Part shown: in pieces, positions 11,044 to 20,052 of the stretch | Position numbering within the stretch: position 1 is the stretch's first letter | Layout: every line of letters begins with the position of its first letter | Assembly: GCA_964036045.1 (NCBI GenBank) | Contig: OZ038379.1 | Span: 114,665,604-114,729,603, forward strand | Origin: Eutreptiella sp. 'Long Island Sound 2002' | Lineage: Eukaryota > Euglenozoa > Euglenophyceae > Eutreptiales > Eutreptiaceae | Length of the DNA stretch: 64,000 bases | Direction: 5' to 3' | Translations under genes and position numbers: made by a program | Notes under the pieces: generated by a model | Databases searched by the model: none | What the model was told of the DNA's origin: nothing | Seen by the model: only the letters and a program-made list of their open reading frames with translations

Positions 11044-11939
11044 GGACCTAAGGCGAGCAGAGGCATAGGATCTACACTTTGGGCCCGGAGACTCCTCCTC
11101 CAACTCGGAATCCTCGTTCTCCGAGGGCTCGTTTGCTGAGTCCCCTTGAGGGGGGAGCGGATGCATTGACCTGAAGGTGTCCCAGGGGTCCGCTTCCTCC
11201 GCAGGAAGTAGGGCGAGGGATCAGAACAAGGTTGTGCCAGCCCAAGCGCTCCGTCGCTAGCTCGAACAACTATCTGAGTGTCATATACTAGTGGTCGGGG
11301 TTGCCCCCCCCCCCCCGCCCCCCCACGGGTGTCCCCACGCCGCCGGCCTGCCAAGTGGGCTGCTGGCACCTGTGACCCTCTCTGTTTAGTTTGCGATGTC
11401 CTGCATCCCCATTAGCGCGGCCTGGTCAGTGCCTTCCAACCACTCTGTCTGGGATGTGGAGCGGGGCAGGGGGGATCTGCCAGAGCTGTTGCAATTTGGG
11501 GACCAACCCCCATGACTGTCGTGGGATCTGATGTTGAGGGCTATCTCAGCGAATTCGCCTCGCACCAGCCCCCCATATTGACACCAACCCCCTCTCCCTC
11601 TCCATCCATCCGGGAACCATCGCCCCCTCCGCCAACAGCAAGTCCTCCTCTGACACCCCACGTTTCCTTAACTCCATACCGGCTGGCCCTTGAAGCTTTG
11701 GATTAGGCACTGATGTCCATCGCAGTGCCACCACCATCCCCCCCACGACCCCCCAAATATGTACCCAAAGACCCCCCCCAGCCCCCCCCAAACCCGCTGT
11801 CCACGGGCTTCAGTGCCAAGACACCGCAGCTCATCCGGGACAAACACGGGAGGGGTGGTGCAATATTTTGGAGACGGGTTACTGAACCGCCGCGCCATGT
11901 GTTGGTTTGTGGTTCACCTGCCCAAGAAAAACCCGTTAC
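11044..11939. other. Proline-coding low-complexity and intergenic sequence
   Basis: C-rich homopolymer runs (about 11,304-11,330, 11,560-11,640 and 11,720-11,800) give Pro-rich frames on one strand and Gly-rich frames on the other. No reliable gene or RNA is visible. Confidence 0.4.
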
Positions 11940-11942
11940 CAC

Positions 11943-12102
11943 CGGGGAATGCATTCACACGTGAGGGCCCTCTGTGTATGCAAGGGGACGCCACAGCCAC
12001 TGCAGACGGAACGGGGTTCATCGGGGCCGGGCACTTGAAAAGCCGCAAGGCAGCACTTGGTCTATTTTGGGCGGGTTACTGCCCTTTTTTTTCCCATACT
12101 CT
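11943..12102 (+). repeat. Partial copy of the ~220-bp repeat (intron-like)
   Basis: This segment shares with 12,571-13,325 the ordered blocks: a GTGAGGG start, an ACGCCACAGCCACT-like block, GGGTTCATCGGGGCCGGGCA, a GGTTACTGCC-like block and a long T run followed by CCATA. It ends just before the ATG of the Lys/Glu-rich ORF at 12,103. The start resembles a GTGAGG splice donor, but no clear AG acceptor is visible at this copy's end. Confidence 0.6.
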
Positions 12103-12609
12103 ATGGCACATGAGAGCAAAAAGCCAGGAAAGAAAGAAGCAAAGAAGAAGGAGAATCAGCAAAAGGAAAGGAGAAGGAAGGTACAAAAGGAGAAGGAGGG
12201 GAGGGAAGACAAGGAGAAGAAGCAGAAGCAACGGCGGCCGAAAGATAGGATTGTGCCGTGGGAGGAGATGCTGGAGAATGAGTGGAAGGGCAATGAGAAG
12301 GAGAACGAGAGGGAGGGACGACCCACTTACGCCCCTCTCATAAAGGAGCGGCTGTTGCGCAACATGCCCAGTGATGAGTTGGGCGTCCCTCCGAAAGCCC
12401 CCCGCCCCGCCCTTCGGCCTACAGGCAGGCCGACCGGACGAAGATCCGCCCGTTCAAGGGGTGAGATCCTCGGCGCCACGGTGCCACAACTGTGTTGTTC
12501 AACGCCACTATTCCACTCTGTGCTATCTGTCGGCGTGCCCACACTTCACGTAGTTGGCGGCCTAGTCAATAGAATAAAAACCCCTACACTGCTGATTGAT
12601 GGCATTTGA
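12103..12609 (+). CDS. Lys/Glu-rich basic protein, hypothetical
   Basis: An ATG at 12,103 opens a 168-codon frame ending in TGA. Residues about 5-60 are almost entirely Lys, Glu, Arg and Gln (for example KKENQQKERRRKVQKEKEG) and could form a charged helix or a nuclear-localisation region. A mixed segment follows, IVPWEEMLENEWKG and then TYAPLIKERLLRNMPS. The C-terminal 60 codons run into the adjacent ~220-bp repeat and may be noncoding. The function is unknown. The frame starts straight after the T-rich end of a repeat copy, as does the Ala/Lys/Pro-rich frame at 13,318, so the two could be exons behind similar introns. Confidence 0.35.
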   Translation: MAHESKKPGKKEAKKKENQQKERRRKVQKEKEGREDKEKKQKQRRPKDRIVPWEEMLENEWKGNEKENEREGRPTYAPLIKERLLRNMPSDELGVPPKAPRPALRPTGRPTGRRSARSRGEILGATVPQLCCSTPLFHSVLSVGVPTLHVVGGLVNRIKTPTLLIDGI

Positions 12610-13325
12610 GGTATTGTGCCATGCCCATGAGGAGCGAATGCACAGTTGTGCGTAGTATGCCTACGCCAGCGGACACCGCAGCTACTCCAAAAAGAATCGG
12701 GTCCATCGGGGACGAGCACTTGAAGAATTCGAAGAGACAAGTTGGACCCTTTGGGGGGTTATTATCTTTTTTGCCCATATTGCGCATAGTTGATAGAATG
12801 AAAACCCCTGCACGCTTGACTAATGGCATTCGACGTGTCGTGCCCTGCCCACGCGGAGCTAATGCACATGTGGGGGCTTTATGTGCCCTGCATTGTTGAT
12901 TGATGACATTTGAGGTGTCGTGCCCTGCCCATGGGGAGTGAATGCACATGTGCGGGCATCATGTCTACGTTAGGGGACACCACAACCACTGGAGAAGGAA
13001 TTGGGTGCATCGGGCCGGGCATGCGGGGAAGTTGAGGCCACAAGTTGGACTCTTTGGGGGGTTGTTGGCTTTTTATGCCCATACTGCGCATAGCTTATAG
13101 AGTGAAAACCCCTGCATTGCTCACTAATGGCATTTGACGTGTCGTCCCCTGCCCATGGGCAGCTAATGCACATGTGAGGGCACTTTGTGTACGGGAGGGA
13201 ACACCGCTGCTCTTGGAGAAGGAATGGGGTCAATCGGGGCCAGGCATTTGGAGAACCGGGAGGTACAAGTTGCAACATTTCGAGGGTTATTGTCCTTTTT
13301 TGCCTTCGTCTTTGCAGACACATGT
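12571..13325 (+). repeat. Tandem imperfect ~220-bp repeat, three full copies and one truncated
   Basis: Units begin near 12,571, 12,790 (truncated), about 12,886 and about 13,098. Each carries AAAACCCCTGCA, a GGCATTTGACGTGTCGTGCC block, GCCCATGGGGAGCTAATGCAC, GTG(A/C/G)GGG, a GGGTCCATCGGGG block, GGACTCTTTGGGGGGTT and a T-rich tract. The T tract is followed by CAT(AT/AC)TGCGCATAG in two copies and by TTTGCAG in the last. The internal part has the layout of a small intron: a GTGNGG start and a pyrimidine tract with AG at the end. Confidence 0.75.
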
Positions 13326-15100
13326 ATTGCGTACAACTGAGGCATTGAGGTGGTGGCCCCCAAGCTGCTTACCAGCGCAACCAGCAGAGGGAGTGCCCGA
13401 GGAGGCACCAATAGAACGAGCCAAAGAAGCACGCAAGGAGGCACAAAGTTGGCCAGCGGAGGAAGCACTAGAGGAGGAACCAAGACCGCCAGCAGAGGCT
13501 ACAACAAAGGACACGGCTAAGCAGCCAGCAAAGACAGCAAAAACGAAGGCACCAAAGGAGCCAGCCGAGAGAGCACCAACGATAGAAGCAAAGGCACAAG
13601 CGACGACGGAGCCACCAAAGCAACCAGTAGAGGCTGCACTAGCAAAGGTACGAAAGCTGCAAGCGCCAAAAGAGGCACCAAAGCAGCCACCAAAGGCACC
13701 GCCAACCGACCGGCAAGCTCCAAAGGAGGCACCAAGGCACCCAGCAGAGACAGTAGCCCCGAAGGTACCAAGGCCGCACGCACCAAAGGAGCTACCAAAG
13801 CAGCCACTAGAGGCACCACCAGCAGAGCCGCGGGCGCCAAAGAAGGCACCAAAGCAGCCACCAAAGAGACCACATACGGAGCCGCAGGCGCCACTTGAGG
13901 CACCAAAGCAGCTAGCAAAGGGCACAGCAAAGACAAGAAAAAAGAAGCCACCAAAGAAGCCATCATAGGCACCAAAGGAGCCAGTAGAGGAGGATTAGGA
14001 GTGGTTACAACCCGAAGTCGTCATCCGCGGCTCGGGTTCCGACTCTTATGCCTCCGATGATGCTCGCCACGGAACCCACCTGTCACAAAATGAGATCGCC
14101 GAACGCACGGATGTGGAACCAGACGCTTATAAGGAAGCCCCCCCCCCTCCCCCTGAGGGGGGGGGCTGGCTGGGACGTCCCGCGGCTAGGATGACGAGGA
14201 ATCGTGGTTTGCAGCATCAGGCGACCAGGTCCCTTGGCACACGGTGGGTGCAGCCGTGTCCCTCGTGCGCCCCCCGCCCCCAACGCGCACAGCGGAACAC
14301 GCAGCTGCAGACCGCAGCAACGCCTTGCAGGGCTACACCGAACACAGGAAGTCGTTGCAAAGGGGCGATGAAGCACGCCGCCCGGCCGCCTACAGGGCGC
14401 ACCGGCCGCATGCCCGATTTTCCAGTGGTGCCCCACTGCCTACGAGATGAAGGGCCCCTCCATCCTTCCCAGCCCAGCCACCAATCGTTCCTGGTCGCTC
14501 CTGATTGAGAGGCCGAGGAGGCGTGGATCGTCTATGCACTGCTGCTCCTGCCGGGACGGGACGTGGCAGTCAGCTCTCGGTGCGAAGGCTTTATTATGCG
14601 TTCGGTGGAGAAAGTGTGGACACAAAAGGTGGCGCACAGGCAGAACTGCTCGTACCTGGCGGTCAAAGCCGCCAGCTCCTTCATGTGTAGCCCCGCGGAC
14701 GATTGCAAGATGCCCGAACGGAGCGACGTCTTCGGCAAGAAAAAGTCCACCACGGAGCAGCACAGGGAAGAAGAGCGTTCCGCGTTGGAGTGGCTGCGGG
14801 TATGGGGCGAAATCAAGGTGAAACCCTGTTCCGGGGCACGTGCGCAGTACGTCCCGAAGCGCCCCACGATCGTGAGCACTACTTAGACCACCCTGCAACG
14901 GGCCCTTGACGTGATGAGAAGCGCGGCGGCCGGCCCTGAGCCCGTGCTGAGGCCCACCGAGGTGGACATTGAGTTGAGGTACTACAATACAATCCGGGTG
15001 CAAGAGCTCCTTGGTCTGGTGCAAGTGGAGCAGGAGCACGGGCCGCAAGGAGCATGTGGTGGTGAAGAGCCGCTTGCTGGTGCTGCTGGTTACGGAGACG
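13318..15100 (+). CDS. Putative gene with Ala/Lys/Pro repeats and in-frame TAG codons; product unknown
   Basis: One frame (first codon phase) stays open from 13,318 to 15,100 apart from TAG at 13,966, 13,996 and 14,884 and one TGA at 14,506. A polypyrimidine tract plus TTTGCAG ends at 13,317, and GTAAGT begins at 15,101, so the stretch is bounded by good splice consensus sequences. Residues about 100-205 hold 18-residue repeats (see the separate entry). In these, the residue before APKE is Gln in three units and is encoded by TAG in the last. The later part (14,563-15,100) is a mixed soluble sequence with no domain I know. Near 14,250-14,450 and after about 15,040 other frames look better, so indels are present. 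It could be a decayed gene or a real one in a code where TAG is Gln. Confidence 0.4.
13672..13926 (+). repeat. 54-bp tandem coding repeat (18-residue Ala/Pro/Lys units)
   Basis: Four to five units follow the pattern APKEAPKQPPKAPP plus four variable residues; one unit is 21 residues. The unit is a multiple of three and stays in the main frame of the surrounding ORF. The minus strand gives Ser/Gly/Cys-rich frames from the same repeat, which are shadows. Confidence 0.7.
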
Positions 15101-15298
15101 GTAAGTGACGTGGCCCTGTACATGCGGGCACCCAGGCGACCAAGGAAAAGCGCCCTTGAACAGTTCAAGCACGAAGGAAAGCAAGAGACCAACCAAGCAA
15201 GCAAGGCACGCAAGAGAAAGGAGGAAAGAGCGGAGGAAGACGAAGAACAGGAACCGGAACTAACACAGAAAAGAAGAAAGTGCCGAAGAGGAAGATGA
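15011..15298 (+). pseudogene. Lys/Glu-rich frame overlapping the end of the previous gene
   Basis: In another frame than the preceding feature, the sequence reads on smoothly from HVVVKSRLLVLLVTETVSD into a Lys/Glu-rich tail with ERAEEDEEQEPE, ending at TGA. The change of frame near 15,050 could be a one- or two-base indel, in which case this is the true C-terminus and the GTAAGT at 15,101 is not a splice donor. Both readings cannot be right. I cannot decide without transcripts. Confidence 0.3.
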
Positions 15299-16141
15299 AG
15301 AAAAAGATAAGAACATAGCACACAGATGAGTAAAGGGGACTCCGATGGAGGACAGGGACAGTGGGCAGCGCACCACGGCACTAGCGTTTGCCTTGTGGCG
15401 TGCGCCGTGGATCTGGCGTTGGTTCGTGCAGACCGCCATTGTACGGTTCAGGGGGACCAGACCGCTCGGGGCCCAACACCTACATCTCCCTGCACTGTGC
15501 ACACACGTTGATGGACGTGGCAGGCCCGTCTTTGTGTGGTGGTGGGACCACGGCTAATGTCGGGGAAGCGACGTGCGCCATGGGGTGGTTCCAGTGTTGG
15601 GGAAGCGGGACCAAGAGGGGGAACATACGGGTGCAGATGACAACCAGAGGGCATGGGAGCCAGAGAAGCAAGGGCAGGGGAATCAGAGGAAGAAGGGAGC
15701 ACATAAAAGTAGGCACAGGCAATGCAAGGGGCGATGCATGCACGATGCAAGGCCGCCACACCGGCGATGCACGGAGCACCCCGTGGGCATTACCCTGGCA
15801 GCCACACGGATCGGTAGCTGACTTGAGGTGAAAAGGGAGGAGGGAGGAGGAGAACAATGCGCCTGTGCAGTCCGACCAACTACTGCACAGGACAGGGCTG
15901 GCTCACCAGCACAGGGTACAGACACGGAGGCAAACACGCCAAGTGACCGTGACCCACAACAGTCAAGAAGGGAGGCGAAATGTGTGGCGGCGATAGGGAA
16001 AACGGAGGACAGGGGGAGGAGAGTGGGGGGGGGGGCAGCACGGGAGGGGTCAAGCCCGCCGCCAACGATAGAGGGTGGACGATGGTGGAAAGAGGGACCA
16101 GGGGGGAGCGGCCAGGGGGAAAGGCGGCGGGCTAGGGGGTT
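15299..16141. other. Intergenic stretch, nothing recognised
   Basis: Several GC-driven frames overlap on both strands with no ATG-led product or motif. Gly/Arg-coding G runs occur near 16,030. Confidence 0.35.
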
Positions 16142-16236
16142 GGGAACCCGACGCTCCGTGAGTTTGCCCTGCGATCGGGAGCATGTCATTGGCCACACCT
16201 CGCCATGCTAGCCGGGGCAGCCTTCACCGAAATTCA
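16142..16236. repeat. Direct repeat A, copy 1
   Basis: It matches 17,217-17,322 over the ordered blocks GGAACCCG, GCGCTCC-TGAGT, GATCGGG-GCATGT, CACACCTCGCCATG and CGGGGCAGC. The copies are about 1,080 bp apart in the same orientation, which suggests a segmental duplication or the two ends of an insertion. Confidence 0.7.
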
Positions 16237-16439
16237 CTGCATTCGCATAATTTCTGTGGAGGTGGCGGTGCAGGGGGGAGGGTTGGGGTGCTTGTCGTGC
16301 ATGTTGTCCTTTTTCGTTCGTGTAGGAGCCGACGGCGATATACCACAGGCAAACTGCGCTCTGGGAACTGATCCACAAGTGTTGAACTCATTGGTTTCTG
16401 CCATAAATTTGTGGATGGTGCCGCCGACACCGTTTTAAA

Positions 16440-16870
16440 CAGGTGCGTTTTGCAGGTGATTGTTCTACAAGTATCAAGATTTTGTGGAGCCTGAAGACCC
16501 TCAAGTGCAGCATGGCGGCATCAAAGACCATTGTGGGCAGCGAATCTCTAGATGGCGCTGAAGACAGGCAAGAAGCAGGTGTTTGTTATATGGGATTTTT
16601 CTGCACGTATTAAGGTTTTGTGGAGTCTCACGTACACCTTGACCCTCAAGTTGAGCATGTCGGCAGTGCATCTTTGGATGGCATAGAAGACAGCGCGAAA
16701 GTGTGTGTAGTGCATGCGAGTATCAACTGTTTTTGCGGGTATCAAGATTTTGTGGAGCAACACGAAGATCGTGACCCTCAAGCTGAGTATTGCCGCATGA
16801 AAGACCGCTGTGGGCAATGCATCTTTGCATGGTGTTGACGACAAGCAAAAAACACCTGTGATGTGCATGC
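16440..16870 (-). repeat. Three tandem copies of a ~134-bp repeat
   Basis: TATCAAGATTTTGTGGAG or a variant recurs at 16,472, 16,607 and 16,740. Each is followed by GACCCTCAAG, a GAGCATG(G/T)CGGC-like block, an ATCTTTGGATGGC block and GAAGACAG. On the minus strand the units read as related peptide repeats (VFHAAILSLRV, LHKILIP, with variants), with a frame change between the second and third unit. Confidence 0.65.
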
Positions 16871-17105
16871 ACTTTTTTTGTAGGTACCTCTCATGCCAAG
16901 CAAACGGTGCCATGGGGTCCATGAAGGTGCTGGCCCCCGAAATCTCGGCAACTTCACATGGCGCCCAAGATGGGCATTTAAAAAAGCAGGGCTGTTGGCG
17001 CGCTGGCACAATGTGCGCACAATGCAGGTCACAAATGTTGTGCATGCGAGTACCGAGTGTGACGCAGTGCCGAAGGGTGCAATTCCCTTCTACGCTTTTG
17101 CACAT
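16548..17105 (-). CDS. Hypothetical protein with internal ~45-residue repeats
   Basis: An ATG at 17,105 opens 185 codons on the minus strand, ending in TAG. The N-terminal half has scattered Cys residues (for example CDLHCAHIVPARQQPCFFKC). The C-terminal half spans two units of the 134-bp tandem repeat, giving repeated AAIL-LRV and LHKILI motifs. A third unit continues in another frame beyond the stop. No family is recognised. The ORF may be incidental to the repeat. Confidence 0.25.
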   Translation of the reverse strand: MCKSVEGNCTLRHCVTLGTRMHNICDLHCAHIVPARQQPCFFKCPSWAPCEVAEISGASTFMDPMAPFAWHERYLQKKCMHITGVFCLSSTPCKDALPTAVFHAAILSLRVTIFVLLHKILIPAKTVDTRMHYTHFRAVFYAIQRCTADMLNLRVKVYVRLHKTLIRAEKSHITNTCFLPVFSAI

Positions 17106-17216
17106 TGACCTTGGGCCGTAGTCTCTTCTCTTTGAGAGAGCGATCGTGTCAGAAGATCAATGTGCTCTGCACATCTTTATGTGAACAACCGATCCGACAG
17201 ATGGTGGTCGTGTGCT

Positions 17217-17322
17217 TGGAACCCGGCGCTCCATGAGTCGGCCCCGGGATCGGGGGCATGTGATTGACCACACCTCGCCATGGTTACGCGTATGTACCCG
17301 GGGCAGCATCCATAGAAATTCT
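17217..17322. repeat. Direct repeat A, copy 2
   Basis: Diverged copy of 16,142-16,236 in the same orientation. The second copy is a little longer because of an insertion near 17,285-17,295. Confidence 0.7.
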
Positions 17323-17429
17323 GTGCAGGCTACGGAGCAAGGGGGCCGGGTGGGGGGTGGGAGGGGGGGCAGCGGGGGGGATTTGGGGCGGGGTCTGTGG
17401 GCCAAATAGAGACAATGGGGAATTGGGGT

Positions 17430-17500
17430 AAAGAAAGTCCCCCGCGGGTAGGAATTTTTGTATACGGGGTTGGTGTCGCCGTTGAAAAAAAGTTTTCACC
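17430..17500. repeat. Dispersed poly-G / GTTGAAAAAAA motif, copy 2
   Basis: It carries the same ordered blocks as 6,559-6,665 and lies just upstream of the transposase-like frame. It could mark a transposon end or leader. Confidence 0.45.
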
Positions 17501-18734
17501 TCTTGGGGGAATGTTTCCTCCGCCGTCCCCCTGTGTGGTGGGTTATGGATGGAAGTGACGACAGTCGTCGTCTATGTGCAGTGAACGCTGAGGCAGGGCT
17601 CAACGCCCAAATTGAACATTTGCGATCACACCCCAATGTGCCCTTGGCGGACGGCACGGTTTTGGGGTATGAGTTGGGCAAGACGGGGGAGGGCAAGGGC
17701 ATGCGGTTGGCCGACTCCTCCCCGGATGGAAAACGTTGGTCGTGTCACAACGATGACAACCTGCAACCGGTAGAGGGGCTTAATAAACAAGTGAGATGGG
17801 GGGCCTTCCTGAAAGGCCAATCCGCCCCCGCGGCGTGTTGGGGCCTATGCCCATGAACCCGCCTGCCTTTGCAATGCAACCCAAAAGACCTTGCAACAAG
17901 ATGTCTCCTCTTGGGTGCAACAAGGAGACGTTTGGAGAAGTGATTCACCGCCGAAAGGATGTGTGGGGCGACTTGATGCAAGCCTCACAAAACACCCCTC
18001 ACGCAGACCGTGTGGCCTTGCGTCCAACAAAGAAGGACGCCTTTGACCTAACATCCGCGTGTGTCTTTCTAGATGACACTCAATACTAACAAAGAGTAGT
18101 TGACCTGCTCAAGCAATACTACCCCAATTGTAAGGCCCGCAATGGGCCAATAAAGGTGTACACTGTAGTGCACACCATGTTGCTTGCCTTGACCCACCTT
18201 CACACCTTGTGGAGGAAAAAGGACTACCTCTCGGATGTTGACGTTCAGGACGCCGAAAGATGGGCAAAAAAAGGGGGGTAATGTTGGAAGTTGATGGGCT
18301 GGCAAGCAACGGTATGGGTGCATTGGACGGTGTGCCATATTGGATGGTTTGTGCGGAAGTATGGCACAATGTACTTCTTTAGTTCGGTGCCGACCGAGAG
18401 GGGGAACTCGGCCTATAAACTGCACATTCGAAATAGTTTCTCTGGGTGGTCCGTGAAGAATCCACGTTTCTCCGTCCGGGGCAGGCGGCATTTGCTCAAC
18501 ACCTATGGTTCCGATGTTGGCCTGAAACGTGCTGGGAGCCCATCTACCGGGACAGGGAGAGGGCAACAGAGGAACAGGCGTGAATAACATGGCCTTCGGG
18601 AAGTGTCTTTATTTCGCCACTTGTGCATGTTCCATTTCACGAAGGGGGTCCGAGAAGTCATTTTGAGAAGGGGTCCCCAATCAGACAGTGCCTGTGCGAA
18701 CCCCCGGGGAGGTCCGAGAAGGCAAATACAATGA
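17458..18734 (+). pseudogene. Transposase-like coding region with in-frame TAA codons
   Basis: A first frame (17,458-17,856) reads WVMDGSDDSRRLCAVNAEAG and a hydrophilic segment. After a probable indel near the G run at about 17,797 the reading moves to a second frame. This stays open to a TGA at 18,732-18,734 except for TAA at 18,087, 18,279 and 18,585. The sequence is protein-like across each TAA (DDTQY-TAA-QRVVDLL; RWAKKGG-TAA-CWKLMGW). The segment WFVRKYGTMYFFSSVPTERG (from about 18,345), followed by SAYKLHIRNSFSGW, resembles the C-terminal part of some eukaryotic cut-and-paste transposases, where a similar Glu-Arg step precedes a Lys/Arg-rich helix. That assignment is tentative. If TAA is read as Gln, about 310 codons join into one frame. 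Confidence 0.45.
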
Positions 18735-18831
18735 CAGCCCAGTTGGGCCGTTTGGACCATGACCGAAAAGTTTCCACATGTAGGCACCCAAGCGGCAACG
18801 AAAACACCCCCCGTCCAATTGGACCACCTAT

Positions 18832-19578
18832 ATGTGTTTGGTCTGCAGTCGGATTCATCGCAATCTCACAAGAGGGGGGGGGGGGTTCCCGCTACCCCCC
18901 TTCTCGGTTTCACCACATTGTGCATGCAAAATCGCCACAGCCACCCCACTTTTACCGAAAGTGCTGTTGTTTGGAATTAAAGATACGAACCATTTACGCC
19001 GGGAATATCCACTACTACTCCACAGACATGAGAACGGTGCATGGCACCCTGTTGATGGCTTGGGCTTGGAATCGGCAGACCTACCGTGTACAAGCGAAGG
19101 ATTCTATGACTCTAGGTGCTGCCCAAAGGTAGAAGCGAAGGAAGAAGGACACGAAAACTGGTAAAAAAAACCTCGCTGTGAGGCCAAATTGCACCGGGAG
19201 GTGGTGGCCAAGGCTGATGAGGCCGAAGACGATGCATGGCAGCACCAAGCGTTGCGCCTGGGCGACCAAGACGCCGAGCAAGCTGTGGCAACCCAAGACG
19301 CAGATGATATCTATTTTGATCCTCGTGGCGGACCGGATCCCTCAAATGGTGATGAAGAGAAACTGGTCAACAATTCGGCTGCCTATGATGCCCCAGACTC
19401 CGCCTCCTCGAACTCAAGCTCCGGCACATCCTCATCATCTAGGTCCTCAACTAGCTCTAGTGGTGCAGCTGTAAGTGCTAGTAGCTCAAAGGCAAAATGC
19501 AACACATTGAAGGCCTACTCGCCTAAACGTACGCCTTCTCTTGAAGATGCAGCTCGAAACAAGACAATAGCCATGTAA
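18832..19578 (+). pseudogene. Coding-like region with acidic and Ser-rich C-terminus
   Basis: The frame 18,832-19,161 ends in TAA at 19,162 and the same frame reopens at once to 19,575. The second part is convincing: EAKLHREVVAKADEAEDDA, an acidic stretch to about 19,380, then a Ser tract (SSNSSSGTSSSSRSSTSSSG, about 19,408-19,467) and a basic end. Between 18,990 and 19,150 another frame reads better (STDMRTVHGTLLMAW, TYRVQAKDSMTLGAAQR, then TAG at 19,130), and the join falls at a run of eight A at 19,163-19,170. This could be the downstream part of the same element as the transposase-like frame. No family is recognised. Confidence 0.35.
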
Positions 19579-19604
19579 TGGGGAAGGGATTGCTACAAAG
19601 TTCT

Positions 19605-19710
19605 TGTGAGCCAATTTGGATCTCCATTTTGTGAACCAGCTTGGATCTCCATTGTGTGAACCGGTTGGGATCTTCATTATGTGAACCGTTTTGGATCTCC
19701 ATTGTGTGAC
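19605..19710. repeat. 25-bp tandem repeat, four copies
   Basis: Units of the type TGTGAACC-n-TTGGATCTCCATT start at 19,605, 19,630, 19,655 and 19,680, with a fifth partial start at 19,705. The array lies directly after the Ser-rich frame. Confidence 0.9.
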
Positions 19711-20052
19711 TAGGTCTTTGTGGGGCACATGCAATATCTTGGCACCGTGATTGTGGCGTGTCCATGGTTTGACAGTGTACAATGAAGCACCGGGTTGAAA
19801 GATGGGCGTCCTGGCGGCCACAATGGACATGGGGCAGCCGTTGAACGGCCAAGACGAGCCATTCGAACCACGCATGGTCCATCACCTAGCATAGTACCAT
19901 AATGGACATGTACACAGCCGCAACGAAACCGGAACGGACGGGTGGGAAGATTGACGTCGCGGGCTTCACAGTAGATTTGGGCACCTACTAAAAGTCCATG
20001 ACAACCACCACCTCCAGGCCAATCTCCTTTACATCCTTAAACCACCTCCACC

